Part shown: in pieces, positions 19,009 through 28,249 of the stretch
Layout of the letters: every line of letters starts with the position of its first letter
Position numbering within the stretch: position 1 is the first letter of the stretch
Assembly (NCBI RefSeq): GCF_002891435.1
Contig: NZ_POUC01000032.1
Location: forward strand, 1 to 34,064
DNA from: Streptomyces cahuitamycinicus
GTDB taxonomy: Bacteria > Actinomycetota > Actinomycetes > Streptomycetales > Streptomycetaceae
Reading direction: 5' to 3'
DNA length: 34,064 nt
Program-made: the position numbers and the translations under genes
The notes under the pieces: model-generated
What the model was told of the DNA's origin: nothing
What the model saw: the letters and a program-made list of their open reading frames with translations, nothing else
Databases searched by the model: none

Positions 19009-19689
19009 CTACATCTTTGCGGGGACGCCCGTCAGGGCCGTGACGACCGGATCGAGTGCCTGGTGTATCTCGTCGCCGATGGAGCGGAAGAACGTCAGGG
19101 GCGCGCCGTAGGGGTCGTAGACCTCGTCCGCCTCCGCGGTCGGTGCCAGCAGCCACCCGCGTAGAGCCGCCGCGGCCCGGACCAGCGAGCGCGCGCGGAT
19201 GACCACGCCCTCCTCCAGGGGCGGCAGGGTCGCCTGGTCGATGGCCTTGACCAGGCGGGTGAACTCCTTGAGCGTGAAGGTCCGCAGGCCCGCAGAGTGC
19301 CCCATGGAGATGACCTGCGCCCGGTGGTCCCTGGTGGCGGTCAGCACCAGGTCGGCGCGGATCACGTGCTCGTCGAGGAGCTCGCGCCCGGTGAAGCCGG
19401 AGGCGTCCGCGCCGAAGTCGGCCAGGACGGTCTCCGCGTGCGACTCCATGGGCGCGCCCTCGTGACCCCAGGTACCCGCGCTCTCCACGACGAGCCCGCC
19501 GCCGAGGACGCCGAGCCGCTCCCTGACGAAATGGCGGGTCAGCCGCTCGGTGATGGGCGAGCGGCACACGTTGCCGGTGCTGACGTGGAGGATGCGGAAG
19601 CTGTCGCGCGGAAGTCCCACGAAGGTCGTCGTGATCTCCGCCGCGCTTTCCCCGTTGCCTATGCCACGCCCCGATCCAGGGGCCGTCAA
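19009..19689 (-). CDS. Low-molecular-weight phosphotyrosine phosphatase-like protein lacking the catalytic Cys
   Basis: This 226-residue protein has the fold signature of low-molecular-weight protein tyrosine phosphatases. The P-loop reads HVSTGNVCRSPITERL (residues 35-50), against V-C-x-G-N-x-C-R-S-P in active enzymes, so the nucleophilic first Cys is Ser37. The second Cys (Cys42) and the Arg (Arg43) remain. The general-acid motif is kept as DPYG (Asp192). The family is normally about 150-160 residues; here an N-terminal extension of about 30 residues and an insertion (ARSLVRAAAALRGWLL) lengthen it. The start is TTG (19689-19687), overlapping the sua5 stop as TTGA, with GAGG 7 bases upstream. 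It may be a phosphotyrosine-binding pseudophosphatase. The annotation 'protein-tyrosine phosphatase' would overstate what is seen. Confidence 0.82.
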   Translation of the reverse strand: MTAPGSGRGIGNGESAAEITTTFVGLPRDSFRILHVSTGNVCRSPITERLTRHFVRERLGVLGGGLVVESAGTWGHEGAPMESHAETVLADFGADASGFTGRELLDEHVIRADLVLTATRDHRAQVISMGHSAGLRTFTLKEFTRLVKAIDQATLPPLEEGVVIRARSLVRAAAALRGWLLAPTAEADEVYDPYGAPLTFFRSIGDEIHQALDPVVTALTGVPAKM

Positions 19690-20333
19690 TTCGCCACCTC
19701 GAGGTCGGGTACGACCTTCCGGAGCTCGTCCGCCGAGATGGCACCCGCCCGCAGCAGCAGCGGCACCTCACGGGTCACGTCGACGATCGACGACGGCACG
19801 ATGCCGGGGGTCGGGCCGCCGTCGAGGTAGACGGAGACGGAGTCGCCGAGCATCTCCTGCGCGGCGTCACAGTCCTCCGGCGCCGGGTGGCCGGTCAGGT
19901 TGGCGGAGGAGACGGCCATGGGGCCGACCTCGGTCAGCAGCTCGATGGCGACCGGGTGCAGGGGCATGCGCACGGCGACCGTGCCCCGGGTGTCCCCGAG
20001 GTCCCACTGGAGGGACGGCTGGTGCCGGGCGACGAGCGTCAGGGCGCCCGGCCAGAACGCGTCGACCAGCTCCCAGGCCAGCTCGGAGAAGTCCGTGACG
20101 AGGCCGTGCAGCGTGTTCGGGGAACCGATGAGGACGGGAGTGGGCATGTTGCGGCCCCGGCCCTTCGCCTCCAGCAGGTCGGCGACCGCCTCCGAGGAGA
20201 ACGCGTCCGCGCCGACGCCGTACACGGTGTCCGTCGGCAGCACCACGAGCTCGCCACGGCGGACGGCGGACGCTGCCTCGCGCAGACCGGTCACACGGTC
20301 GGTCGCGTCGTTGGTGTCGTATCGCCGTGCCAT
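19686..20333 (-). CDS. tsaC: L-threonylcarbamoyladenylate synthase (Sua5/YrdC/TsaC)
   Basis: This 215-residue enzyme makes threonylcarbamoyl-AMP from threonine, bicarbonate and ATP for the t6A37 modification of ANN-decoding tRNAs. The YrdC core shows GELVVLPTDTVYGVGADA (27-44), KGRGRNMPTPVLI, AFWPGALTLVARH, GTVAVRMPLHPVA and PMAVSSANLTGHPAPEDC. The ending SIVDVTREVPLLLRAGAIS is conserved. The length fits the short bacterial form without the Sua5 C-terminal domain. It follows prmC by 70 bases and overlaps the phosphatase-like gene by four, so it belongs to the release-factor operon. Confidence 0.94.
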   Translation of the reverse strand: MARRYDTNDATDRVTGLREAASAVRRGELVVLPTDTVYGVGADAFSSEAVADLLEAKGRGRNMPTPVLIGSPNTLHGLVTDFSELAWELVDAFWPGALTLVARHQPSLQWDLGDTRGTVAVRMPLHPVAIELLTEVGPMAVSSANLTGHPAPEDCDAAQEMLGDSVSVYLDGGPTPGIVPSSIVDVTREVPLLLRAGAISADELRKVVPDLEVAN

Positions 20334-20403
20334 CTTTAGCTGGCCTCCTCGTACACGTGCTGCTGGGATGAAGTCCGCGAAGAGCGCGGGGTGCCCGGTG
20401 TGC

Positions 20404-21249
20404 TCACGGCAGTGCCTTGCGGGCGGTGGCGAAACGCGGGCGGTTGTTGAGGTCCGGGTGGTCGGCCGCGTCGGTCCAGCCGCGGTCCTCGGCGAAGATC
20501 CACGGCACCTGGCCGCCCTGGGTGTCGGCGTGCTCGACGACGACCACGCCGCCCGGCCGCAGCAGCCGGTGCGCGGTGCGTTCCAGGCCGCGGATGAGGT
20601 CGAGGCCGTCCTCGCCGGAGAAGAGGGCCAGGTCGGGGTCGTAGTCCCGCGCCTCGGGGGCGACGTACTCCCACTCGGTGAGCGGGATGTAGGGCGGGTT
20701 GGTGATGACCAGGTCGACCTGGCCGTCCAGGTCCGGGAACGCCGTCAGCGCGTTGCCCTGCCGCAGCTCGACCCTGGACCCCTCGACGTTCTTGCGGGTC
20801 CACTTCAGGGCGTCCTCGGACAGCTCCACGGCGTGCACGCGCGAGCGCGGCACCTCCTGGGCCAGGGCGAGGGCGATGGCGCCGGAGCCGGTGCACAGGT
20901 CGACGATGCACGGCTCGACGACGTCCATGGCCCGTACGGCGTCTATGGCCCAGCCGACCACGGACTCCGTCTCGGGCCGCGGCACGAACACCCCGGGACC
21001 GACCTGGAGTTCCAGGTAGCGGAAGTAGGCGCGCCCGGTGATGTGCTGGAGCGGTTCGCGGGCCTCGCGGCGGGCGATGACCTCCCAGTAACGGGCGTCG
21101 AAGTCGGAGTCCTTGACGGAGTGCAGCTCGCCGCGCTTGACGCCGTGCACGAACGCGGCGAGCTCCTCCGCGTCGGTACGCGGCGAGGGCACGCCGGCGT
21201 CGGCGAGCCGCTGAGTGGCTTGAGCCACCTCCGCGAGCAGCAGGTTCAC
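20404..21249 (-). CDS. prmC: Peptide chain release factor N5-glutamine methyltransferase
   Basis: This 281-residue SAM-dependent methyltransferase modifies the Gln of the GGQ motif in release factors. The N-terminal helical domain (1-~80) binds the factor. The catalytic domain has PRPETE (90-95), motif I IVDLCTGSGAIALALA (115-130) and the substrate Gln-binding NPPYIP (184-189). The start is GTG with GGAGG 6 bases upstream. It lies 53 bases after prfA, its own substrate gene, which confirms the assignment. Confidence 0.95.
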   Translation of the reverse strand: MNLLLAEVAQATQRLADAGVPSPRTDAEELAAFVHGVKRGELHSVKDSDFDARYWEVIARREAREPLQHITGRAYFRYLELQVGPGVFVPRPETESVVGWAIDAVRAMDVVEPCIVDLCTGSGAIALALAQEVPRSRVHAVELSEDALKWTRKNVEGSRVELRQGNALTAFPDLDGQVDLVITNPPYIPLTEWEYVAPEARDYDPDLALFSGEDGLDLIRGLERTAHRLLRPGGVVVVEHADTQGGQVPWIFAEDRGWTDAADHPDLNNRPRFATARKALP

Positions 21250-21265
21250 GCAAGTCCTCCGTAGT

Positions 21266-21290
21266 ACTCGTACGTGATCACTCGTACGTG
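21266..21290. repeat. Short direct repeat between prfA and prmC
   Basis: ACTCGTACGTG occurs at 21266-21276 and again at 21280-21290, a period of 14 bases, in the 53-base gap. The unit contains the palindrome CGTACG. Function unknown; it could be a simple local duplication. Confidence 0.55.
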
Positions 21291-21302
21291 CTCGTGACTG
21301 CC

Positions 21303-22379
<1,077 letters not shown>

Positions 22380-22419
22380 CTTGGGCTCCTGTGCGGGACG
22401 GGGTGAAGGGCGGGCGACC

Positions 22420-22471
22420 AAAAACGCCGGTCCCGGAGCGCCCGGTGCGGGGGCGCGTCCGTGGACCGGCG
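22420..22471 (-). terminator. Intrinsic terminator between rpmE and prfA
   Basis: CGCCGGTCC (22425-22433) is perfectly complementary to GGACCGGCG (22463-22471). Inside it lies a second 6-bp stem, GCGCCC/GGGCGC (22438-22443 and 22451-22456). On the minus strand the stem is followed at once by five Ts (22424-22420). This is a textbook rho-independent terminator. It may act as an attenuator, since prfA follows 41 bases later. Confidence 0.85.
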
Positions 22472-22483
22472 AATCGGAGCTCG

Positions 22484-22705
22484 CTACTTCTTGGAGCCGG
22501 CGGCCTTGCCGAAGCGGGCCTCGAAGCGGGCCACACGGCCACCGGTGTCGAGGATCTTCTGCTTGCCCGTGTAGAACGGGTGGCACTCGGAGCACACATC
22601 GGCACGGATCGCGCCGGACTCGATGGTGCTGCGGGTGGTGAACGACGCGCCACAGGTGCAGCTGACCTGCGTCTCGACGTACTCGGGGTGGATGTCGCGC
22701 TTCAA
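22484..22705 (-). CDS. rpmE: 50S ribosomal protein L31, zinc-binding type
   Basis: This 73-residue L31 begins [19 protein letters not shown]. It carries the zinc-binding cysteines C16, C18, C38 and C41 (CTC... CSEC), so it is the zinc-containing (C+) form rather than the Zur-controlled cysteine-free paralogue. Streptomyces L31 of this type is a known SigR target, and a matching promoter is present about 105 bases upstream. The gene is followed by a strong terminator. Confidence 0.96.
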   Translation of the reverse strand: MKRDIHPEYVETQVSCTCGASFTTRSTIESGAIRADVCSECHPFYTGKQKILDTGGRVARFEARFGKAAGSKK

Positions 22706-22808
22706 GGTGTCTCCTAGGATCGGGAGGGCGCCGGGTCGCCGCCGCGGGATGCGGGAGCGTGAACCGGAGCCGACGTACCAGTCTGCCAGGACTGGGGCCT
22801 ACTCCCAA

Positions 22809-22835
22809 AACCGGGGGTTGCCGTCGTTTGTTCCC
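22809..22835 (-). promoter_or_regulatory. Candidate SigR (thiol-stress) promoter of rpmE
   Basis: On the minus strand GGGAAC (22835-22830) is followed after exactly 18 bases by GTT (22811-22809), matching the SigR pattern GGAAT-N18-GTT with one change. It is about 105 bases before the rpmE start. S. coelicolor rpmE was reported among SigR targets, which supports the call. Confidence 0.65.
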
Positions 22836-22891
22836 TGCGGGCCGTCGTGCGTTGTTCGCGCCCCCGCGGCGGAGCCGCACATCGATACAGC

Positions 22892-22912
22892 CCGCGCCCC
22901 CTTGGTGCGCGG
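22892..22912 (-). terminator. Hairpin after the LCP gene
   Basis: CCGCGC (22892-22897) pairs with GCGCGG (22907-22912), with a 9-base loop, right after the LCP stop codon. A second small stem, GCGGC/GCCGC (22866-22870 and 22874-22878), follows. Weak but well placed. Confidence 0.45.
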
Positions 22913-22915
22913 TCC

Positions 22916-24052
22916 TCAGGAGCCGCTCACGACGCCCTTGGCCTCACCGGTCGCCGTGCCCTTCGTCGCGCTCTCGGGGATCGGCCTGTCGTTCTCCAGG
23001 GCCTTCCAGATCTGGTCGGCCTTCTTCTCCTGGAGGAGGACGCGGTTGGGGTCGGCCGGGTCGTAGACCACCGGCATCGTGACCATGTGCATGTTGGCCG
23101 GGCTGATGCCCTTCAGGCCGCTCGCGAAGGACGCCAGCTTGTTGACCGAGCCGAGGTCGGAGTCGGTCGTCACCGTATTGGTCGCGGTTTCCGCGAGGTC
23201 GAGCAGCTTCTTCGGGTTCGAGAAGACGCCGACGTCCTTGATCTGGTTGACCAGGGCCTTGATGAAGGCCTGCTGGAGCTGGATCCGGCCCAGGTCGGAG
23301 CCGTCGCCGACGCCGTGTCTGGTGCGGACCAGGCCGAGGGCCTGCTTGCCGTCGAGTGTGTGCGTGCCGGCCTTCAGGTTCAGATGGCTGTCGGGGTCGT
23401 CGATGCTCTTGGTCGTGGTGATCTCGACGCCGCCGAGGTCGTCGATGAGCTTCTGGAAGCCGGCGAAGTCGACCTCCAGGTAGTGGTCCATGCGCAGATC
23501 GGTGATCGACTCGACGGTCTTCACGGCGCAGGCGGCCCCGCCGGTGGAGTACGCGGAGTTGAACATCACGCTGCGCGCGGCGGGGTACTCGTCGCCCTTG
23601 GTGTCCGTGCACGAGGGACGGTCGATGAGGGTGTCGCGCGGGATGGAGACCACGCTGGCCTTCTTGTGTCCCTTGTAGACGTGCACGATCATCGCCGTGT
23701 CGGAGCGGGCGCTGCCGTCGTCGGTGCCGCCGCCGAGCTTCTTGTTGCCGCCGGCGCGGGTGTCGGAGCCGAGGACGAGGATGTTCTCCGAGCCGTTGTC
23801 GGCCTTCTTGGGCCGGTCCGTGCCGAGAGCCTGGTCGATGTCGACGCTCTTGAGGTTGCCGTTGAGCTTGAAGTACAGGTACCCGGCTCCGGCGCCGCCC
23901 AGCACGACGATGCCCGCGGTCGTCCAGGCCGTGACCATCAAGCCCTTGTGACGCTTCGGGGGCTTACGGCGCCGGCCCTTGCCGCGGTGGCGCGCTCCAC
24001 TGGTGCCGCTGTCTCCCGGTATACCCGGGCCGGGTGTGCTCTCGGCGGACAT
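22916..24052 (-). CDS. LytR-CpsA-Psr (LCP) family phosphotransferase
   Basis: This 378-residue type II membrane protein has a basic cytoplasmic N-terminus ([13 protein letters not shown]) and one membrane helix (about residues 39-61), followed by the extracellular LCP domain. LCP enzymes attach glycopolymers such as teichoic acid or arabinogalactan-like chains to peptidoglycan from lipid-linked precursors. Motifs are [37 protein letters not shown], the Tyr/Asp-rich middle and [26 protein letters not shown], with its polyprenyl-phosphate-binding arginines. The ATG has GAGGAG 3 bases upstream. The rfe enzyme nearby makes the same kind of lipid-linked precursor, so the two could act in one pathway (inference). 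Confidence 0.92.
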   Translation of the reverse strand: MSAESTPGPGIPGDSGTSGARHRGKGRRRKPPKRHKGLMVTAWTTAGIVVLGGAGAGYLYFKLNGNLKSVDIDQALGTDRPKKADNGSENILVLGSDTRAGGNKKLGGGTDDGSARSDTAMIVHVYKGHKKASVVSIPRDTLIDRPSCTDTKGDEYPAARSVMFNSAYSTGGAACAVKTVESITDLRMDHYLEVDFAGFQKLIDDLGGVEITTTKSIDDPDSHLNLKAGTHTLDGKQALGLVRTRHGVGDGSDLGRIQLQQAFIKALVNQIKDVGVFSNPKKLLDLAETATNTVTTDSDLGSVNKLASFASGLKGISPANMHMVTMPVVYDPADPNRVLLQEKKADQIWKALENDRPIPESATKGTATGEAKGVVSGS

Positions 24053-24184
24053 GTACTCCTCAGCTCTTCTACGGTCGGTTACCCCCTGCGGTCAGTGCCA
24101 GGCGTGGCCGGAGAAGACCCTTCCTCACACCATCGTCGCCCCACCTGGTCAGACGGAGAAACTCGGGAAAGGGTTGCACGACGG

Positions 24185-24217
24185 ACTGTGCCCACCGCGT
24201 GCGGCGGTGGGCACAGT
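24185..24217 (-). terminator. 14-bp hairpin after the serine protease gene
   Basis: ACTGTGCCCACCGC (24185-24198) is perfectly complementary to 24204-24217, with a 5-base loop, 43 bases after the protease stop. It is a strong terminator isolating the protease gene from the LCP gene. Confidence 0.8.
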
Positions 24218-24259
24218 GTGTGTTCGCCAGAGCGGTGTGGAACCCGCTCACCTGCGTTT

Positions 24260-26059
24260 TCAGCCGAAGATGTCGTACTGCTTGAAATCGGTGCCCACGG
24301 ACTTCCTTGTGGCAAAGATCTCGCTTGTCCCCTTGCCGGTGCCCGCGTACAGGTAGAGCGTGCCGCCGGGGGTGCGGGCCAGGAAGTCGGCCTTGCCGTC
24401 GCCGGTGACGTCGCCGGGCGCGTCGAAGGCGTTGTAGTCGGCCCAGGTGCGCACCTTGACCCGGGCCGAGAAGGCGCCCGAGCCGGCCTTGCCGGTGCCC
24501 TTGTAAAGGTAGATGGCGCTGCCGGACTTGCTGCGGGCGATCAGGTCGGTCTTGCCGTCCCCGTTGTAGTCGCCCTTGCCGCGCACGGAGTTGTACTGGT
24601 TCCAGCCGGAGCCGACCTTCACGCGGGGCGCGAAGGTGCCGTTGCCCTTGCCGGGGTAGATCCACATGACGCCCGCGGAGTCGACCGAGAGCAGGTCGGG
24701 CAGGTAGTCGCCGGTGACGTCACCGGGGGTGATGATCCGGGTGCGGGTCTTCCAGTTGTCGGCGAGCTTCTTGGTGGACCAGGTGCCGCTGGAGATGACG
24801 TAGTGCGTCCGGAAGACGTCACCGTCGCTGCTGCGCCGGTAGACCAGGTCCTGGTAGCCGTCGCGGTCGAGGTCCGTCTGCAGGACGACGTTCACGCCGT
24901 TCCAGTTGCCCCAGGACTCGCGGGCGGCGAAGGACGTGCCCTTGGAGTCCTTGGAGTAGCCGGTCTTGGTGGAGGCGTTGCGCACCCACAGGTCGGCCTT
25001 GTGGTCGCCGCTGACGTTGGTGTCGTCGAGGCGCGGGTAGGTGGCGCCGACGTAGGAGCTGACCTTGGCGAAGACGCTGTAGGCGCCCTTCGCGACGCAG
25101 TCGGTCACACCCCAGGACACGACACCGACGATCCGGTTGTTGACGACCAGGGGGCCGCCGGAGTCGCCGTTGCAGGCGGAGACGGTGCCGGTGTCGCTAC
25201 CGGTGGCGGGCTTGCCCGCGCAGACCATGTGGCCCTTGACGAAGTCCGCGCCGTACTCGCCGGAGCATGTCGTGTCGGACTGCATGGGGAGCGTGGCCGT
25301 CTTCAGCGTCTCGGAGATGTCGTCGCTGGTGGAGCTGGTGCGGCCCCAGCCGTAAACCTTGGCACTGGTGCCTGCCTTGTACGACGTGGTGTCGCCGGAG
25401 GTCGTCATGCGGATCGGGGTGGCCTTGACCGGGACGGGCAGGGTCAGCACCGCGATGTCGTTGTCGATGGTCGTCGCGCTGTACGACGGGTGGTTCCACT
25501 GCCGGTGGACGCCGGTGACGGTGCCGCCGTGCAAGTCGGTGCCGTCGGCCGAAGGCAGTTGGGAGGTGCCGGTGACGACGGCGCCGTTGGCGTTGAAGTT
25601 GTAGCCCTTGACGCAGTGCGCGGCGGTCAGGATCTTCGTCGGCGCGACGACGGCACCGCCGCAGAAGAAGCCGATGTCGTCGCTGGTGCCGGAGGTTCCC
25701 CGGTCGTCGTAGTAGTGGAGCTGCGCCATCCACGGGGCCGTGCTGATGGTGGTCTCGTTGCCTCCGATGACCTTGGGGTCGATGCCGCCGGCCACGTTGC
25801 CCGCGCTGAGCGAGGCCTTGCTCGTCTTGCCGGCGACGTCGTCACCGGCCATGGCGCCCGCGACGCGCTTCTCCAGCTCGGCGAGCGACGGCGAACCGAC
25901 GGCGGGCTTGATCTTCGGCTGCGGCAGCGGTGTGGCCGCACCGGCGGACGTCGACAGCAGCGCGCCGGCCACGGCGGCGGCGACACCGGCCGCGGCGACG
26001 GGCAGCGCGATGCGTATGCGACGTCTGTGCCGACCGCCCCCGGGCATGGGTGTACCCAC
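24260..26059 (-). CDS. Secreted S1-family serine protease with C-terminal FG-GAP/VCBS repeats
   Basis: This 599-residue protein is exported by a signal peptide (1-~41, ending TSAGA-A). A propeptide follows, and the mature chymotrypsin-fold domain begins VIGGNETT (97) after Lys96. The triad is His148 (LTAAHC), Asp201 (DNDIAVLTL) and Ser300 (CNGDSGGP). The residue at the base of the specificity pocket (chymotrypsin 189) is Ser294, not the Asp of trypsin, so specificity is not expected to be tryptic. From about residue 350 there are five calcium-binding-like repeats (NVSGDHKADLWV, DLDRDGYQDLVY, DVTGDYLPDLLS, DYNGDGKTDLIA, DVTGDGKADFLA). They probably form a propeller used for binding. The start is GTG with a G-rich site upstream. 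It is monocistronic, with its own terminator. Confidence 0.9.
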   Translation of the reverse strand: MGTPMPGGGRHRRRIRIALPVAAAGVAAAVAGALLSTSAGAATPLPQPKIKPAVGSPSLAELEKRVAGAMAGDDVAGKTSKASLSAGNVAGGIDPKVIGGNETTISTAPWMAQLHYYDDRGTSGTSDDIGFFCGGAVVAPTKILTAAHCVKGYNFNANGAVVTGTSQLPSADGTDLHGGTVTGVHRQWNHPSYSATTIDNDIAVLTLPVPVKATPIRMTTSGDTTSYKAGTSAKVYGWGRTSSTSDDISETLKTATLPMQSDTTCSGEYGADFVKGHMVCAGKPATGSDTGTVSACNGDSGGPLVVNNRIVGVVSWGVTDCVAKGAYSVFAKVSSYVGATYPRLDDTNVSGDHKADLWVRNASTKTGYSKDSKGTSFAARESWGNWNGVNVVLQTDLDRDGYQDLVYRRSSDGDVFRTHYVISSGTWSTKKLADNWKTRTRIITPGDVTGDYLPDLLSVDSAGVMWIYPGKGNGTFAPRVKVGSGWNQYNSVRGKGDYNGDGKTDLIARSKSGSAIYLYKGTGKAGSGAFSARVKVRTWADYNAFDAPGDVTGDGKADFLARTPGGTLYLYAGTGKGTSEIFATRKSVGTDFKQYDIFG

Positions 26060-26125
26060 GTATGTCCCCCCTCGGGATCACAAGTTCGAAGAGAGCGTGA
26101 TCCTACCCGCACACGAACAGCACAA

Positions 26126-26154
26126 AGGGCCGCCCCCGTTCCGGGAGCGGCCCT
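26126..26154 (-). terminator. Terminator of rho
   Basis: AGGGCCGCCCCCG (26126-26138) pairs with 26142-26154 in minus-strand RNA, 13 pairs including one G-U, with a 3-base loop. It is followed by a short T-run. It lies 32 bases after the rho stop and just before the start of the protease gene. Confidence 0.8.
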
Positions 26155-26185
26155 CTTCGTGCAGTGCTTGCCTCAGCCGACTGCC

Positions 26186-28249
26186 TCAGTCGCCGTTGCC
26201 CGGCGTCGGGGTCGTCTTCTGGATCTGCATCAGGAACTCGGCGTTCGACTTCGTCTGCTTCATCTTGTCGAGCAGCAGCTCGACCGCCTGCTGCTGGTCG
26301 AGGGCGTGCAGCACCCGGCGCAGCTTCCAGACGATGGCGAGCTCGTCGGGGGCGAGCAGGATCTCTTCCTTACGGGTGCCGGACGCGTCGACGTCCACCG
26401 CCGGGAAGATGCGCTTGTCCGCGAGCTTGCGGTCGAGCTTCAGCTCGGCGTTGCCGGTGCCCTTGAACTCCTCGAAGATGACCTCGTCCATGCGGGACCC
26501 GGTGTCCACCAGGGCGGTGGCGAGGATCGTCAGCGAGCCGCCGTCCTCGATGTTGCGGGCCGCACCGAAGAAGCGCTTCGGCGGGTACAGCGCCGTCGAG
26601 TCGACACCACCGGACAGGATGCGGCCGGAGGCCGGGGCGGCGAGGTTGTACGCGCGGCCCAGACGGGTGATCGAGTCGAGCAGCACGACCACGTCGTGGC
26701 CCAGCTCCACCAGGCGCTTGGCACGCTCGATGGCGAGCTCGGCGACGGTGGTGTGGTCCTCGGCCGGACGGTCGAAGGTCGAGGAGATGACCTCGCCCTT
26801 CACCGACCGCTGCATGTCGGTGACCTCTTCCGGACGCTCGTCGACGAGGACGACCATCAGGTGGCACTCGGGGTTGTTGTGCGTGATCGCGTTGGCGATC
26901 GCCTGCATGATCATGGTCTTGCCGGTCTTCGGCGGGGCCACGATCAGACCGCGCTGGCCCTTACCGATCGGCGCGACGAGGTCGATGATGCGGGTGGTGA
27001 GGACGCCCGGGTCCGTCTCCAGACGCAGGCGGTCCTGCGGGTACAGCGGCGTCAGCTTGTTGAACTCCGGTCGCCCGCGCCCGGATTCGGGCGCCATGCC
27101 GTTGACGGAGTCCAGGCGCACCAGCGCGTTGAACTTCTCGCGCCGCTCGCCGTCCTTGGGCTGGCGCACGGCACCGGTGATGTGGTCGCCCTTGCGCAGG
27201 CCGTTCTTGCGGACCTGGGCGAGGGAGACGTACACGTCGTTCGGCCCGGGCAGGTAGCCGGACGTGCGGATGAACGCGTAGTTGTCGAGGATGTCCAGGA
27301 TGCCCGCGACGGGGATCAGGACGTCGTCGTCGGTGATCTGCGGCTCCTGGACGTCGTCACGACCGCGTCGGCCCCGGCGGTCGCGGTAGCGCCCGCGACG
27401 GCCACGACGGCCGCCGTCGAAGTCGTCCCCGTCCTCGTCGGCCCGCTGCTGGCCGCGGTCCTGGCGGCCGCCGCCCTGCTGGCTCTGCTGCTGGCCGCGG
27501 TCCTGACGGCCGCCGCCCTGCTGGTCGTCGCCCTTGCCGCCGCGGCGGTCGCGGTCACGCCCGCGGTCCCGGTCCCGGTCGCGGTCACGGCGGTCGCGAC
27601 GACGGCCCTCGCCGTCACCGGCGTCGGACTTGGCCTCGTTGCTCTGGGACTGCTGCTGCGTCTGCGCCTCGGCCTTGGTGTCGGTCTTCGCCTCGGCGAC
27701 GATGGTCTCCGCGGCGGAAGCCGGGGCTCCGGCATCGGCGGTGGCCCGGCGACGGCGGCGCTCGGGCGCGTCGTCTCCCCCGCGCTCGTTCTCGCTCGAC
27801 CGGGAGGCGCCTCCGGCGGGCTGGCCGGGGATCTCGATCTGCTGCTGGGCCACGGCCTTGTCGGCCTTGTCCGCGGGGGCCTTGGAGGCTTCCTTCGCGT
27901 CCGCCTTCTTCTCCGCCTTCTCGGCGTTGTCGCCCGTACGGGTGCGTGACGTGGCGCGGCGCTTGGGCTTGGTCTCGGCGGGCGCGTCGGCCTTCGCGGC
28001 CGGAGCGGCGCCGCCGGAAGCCTGCGCCTCCTTGATGACCTCGATCAGCTGGCTCTTGCGCATACGCGCGGTGCCCCTGATGCCGAGGCCGGATGCGACC
28101 TGCTGCAGCTCGGCCAGCACCATGCCCTCGAGGCCGGTACCGCGGCGCCGCCGGGAGCCGGCACCGCTGGCAGGCGCGGAGGCGTCCGTGGCGGGCGCGG
28201 CAGCGGTCTCCTCGACACGTGCGCCCATCAGATCGGTGGTGTCGCTCAC
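26186..28249 (-). CDS. rho: Transcription termination factor Rho
   Basis: This 687-residue hexameric RNA helicase ends transcription at many sites. Residues ~35-75 form the Rho N-terminal helix bundle. Residues ~80-300 are a disordered, low-complexity insertion: Ala/Lys-rich, then Gln-rich, then an Arg-Asp tract (217-236), and then two copies of a 12-residue Gln/Gly unit. The RNA-binding cold-shock domain starts at about 306 ([29 protein letters not shown]). The ATPase core has APPKTGKT (438-445), [10 protein letters not shown] and the [13 protein letters not shown]-loop region. E. coli Rho is 419 residues; long insertions like this are typical of high-GC actinobacteria. The start is GTG with AAGGA upstream. 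It lies in the lysA-hom-thrC-thrB-rho order known from mycobacteria and Streptomyces. Confidence 0.97.
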   Translation of the reverse strand: MSDTTDLMGARVEETAAAPATDASAPASGAGSRRRRGTGLEGMVLAELQQVASGLGIRGTARMRKSQLIEVIKEAQASGGAAPAAKADAPAETKPKRRATSRTRTGDNAEKAEKKADAKEASKAPADKADKAVAQQQIEIPGQPAGGASRSSENERGGDDAPERRRRRATADAGAPASAAETIVAEAKTDTKAEAQTQQQSQSNEAKSDAGDGEGRRRDRRDRDRDRDRGRDRDRRGGKGDDQQGGGRQDRGQQQSQQGGGRQDRGQQRADEDGDDFDGGRRGRRGRYRDRRGRRGRDDVQEPQITDDDVLIPVAGILDILDNYAFIRTSGYLPGPNDVYVSLAQVRKNGLRKGDHITGAVRQPKDGERREKFNALVRLDSVNGMAPESGRGRPEFNKLTPLYPQDRLRLETDPGVLTTRIIDLVAPIGKGQRGLIVAPPKTGKTMIMQAIANAITHNNPECHLMVVLVDERPEEVTDMQRSVKGEVISSTFDRPAEDHTTVAELAIERAKRLVELGHDVVVLLDSITRLGRAYNLAAPASGRILSGGVDSTALYPPKRFFGAARNIEDGGSLTILATALVDTGSRMDEVIFEEFKGTGNAELKLDRKLADKRIFPAVDVDASGTRKEEILLAPDELAIVWKLRRVLHALDQQQAVELLLDKMKQTKSNAEFLMQIQKTTPTPGNGD
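27446..27523 (-). repeat. Tandem 36-bp repeat inside rho
   Basis: The 12-residue unit [12 protein letters not shown] is encoded twice, at 27523-27488 (residues 243-254) and 27481-27446 (residues 257-268), 42 bases apart. The DNA copies are nearly identical. Such repeats can change in number by slippage, so this part of Rho may vary between strains. Confidence 0.85.

Noticed and set aside
22847..27949. Open frame of 1700 codons on the plus strand
   Set aside because: It lies antisense to the LCP, protease and rho genes, is of extreme Val/Gly/Arg/Asp composition and has no domain. Long antisense frames are expected in very GC-rich DNA.
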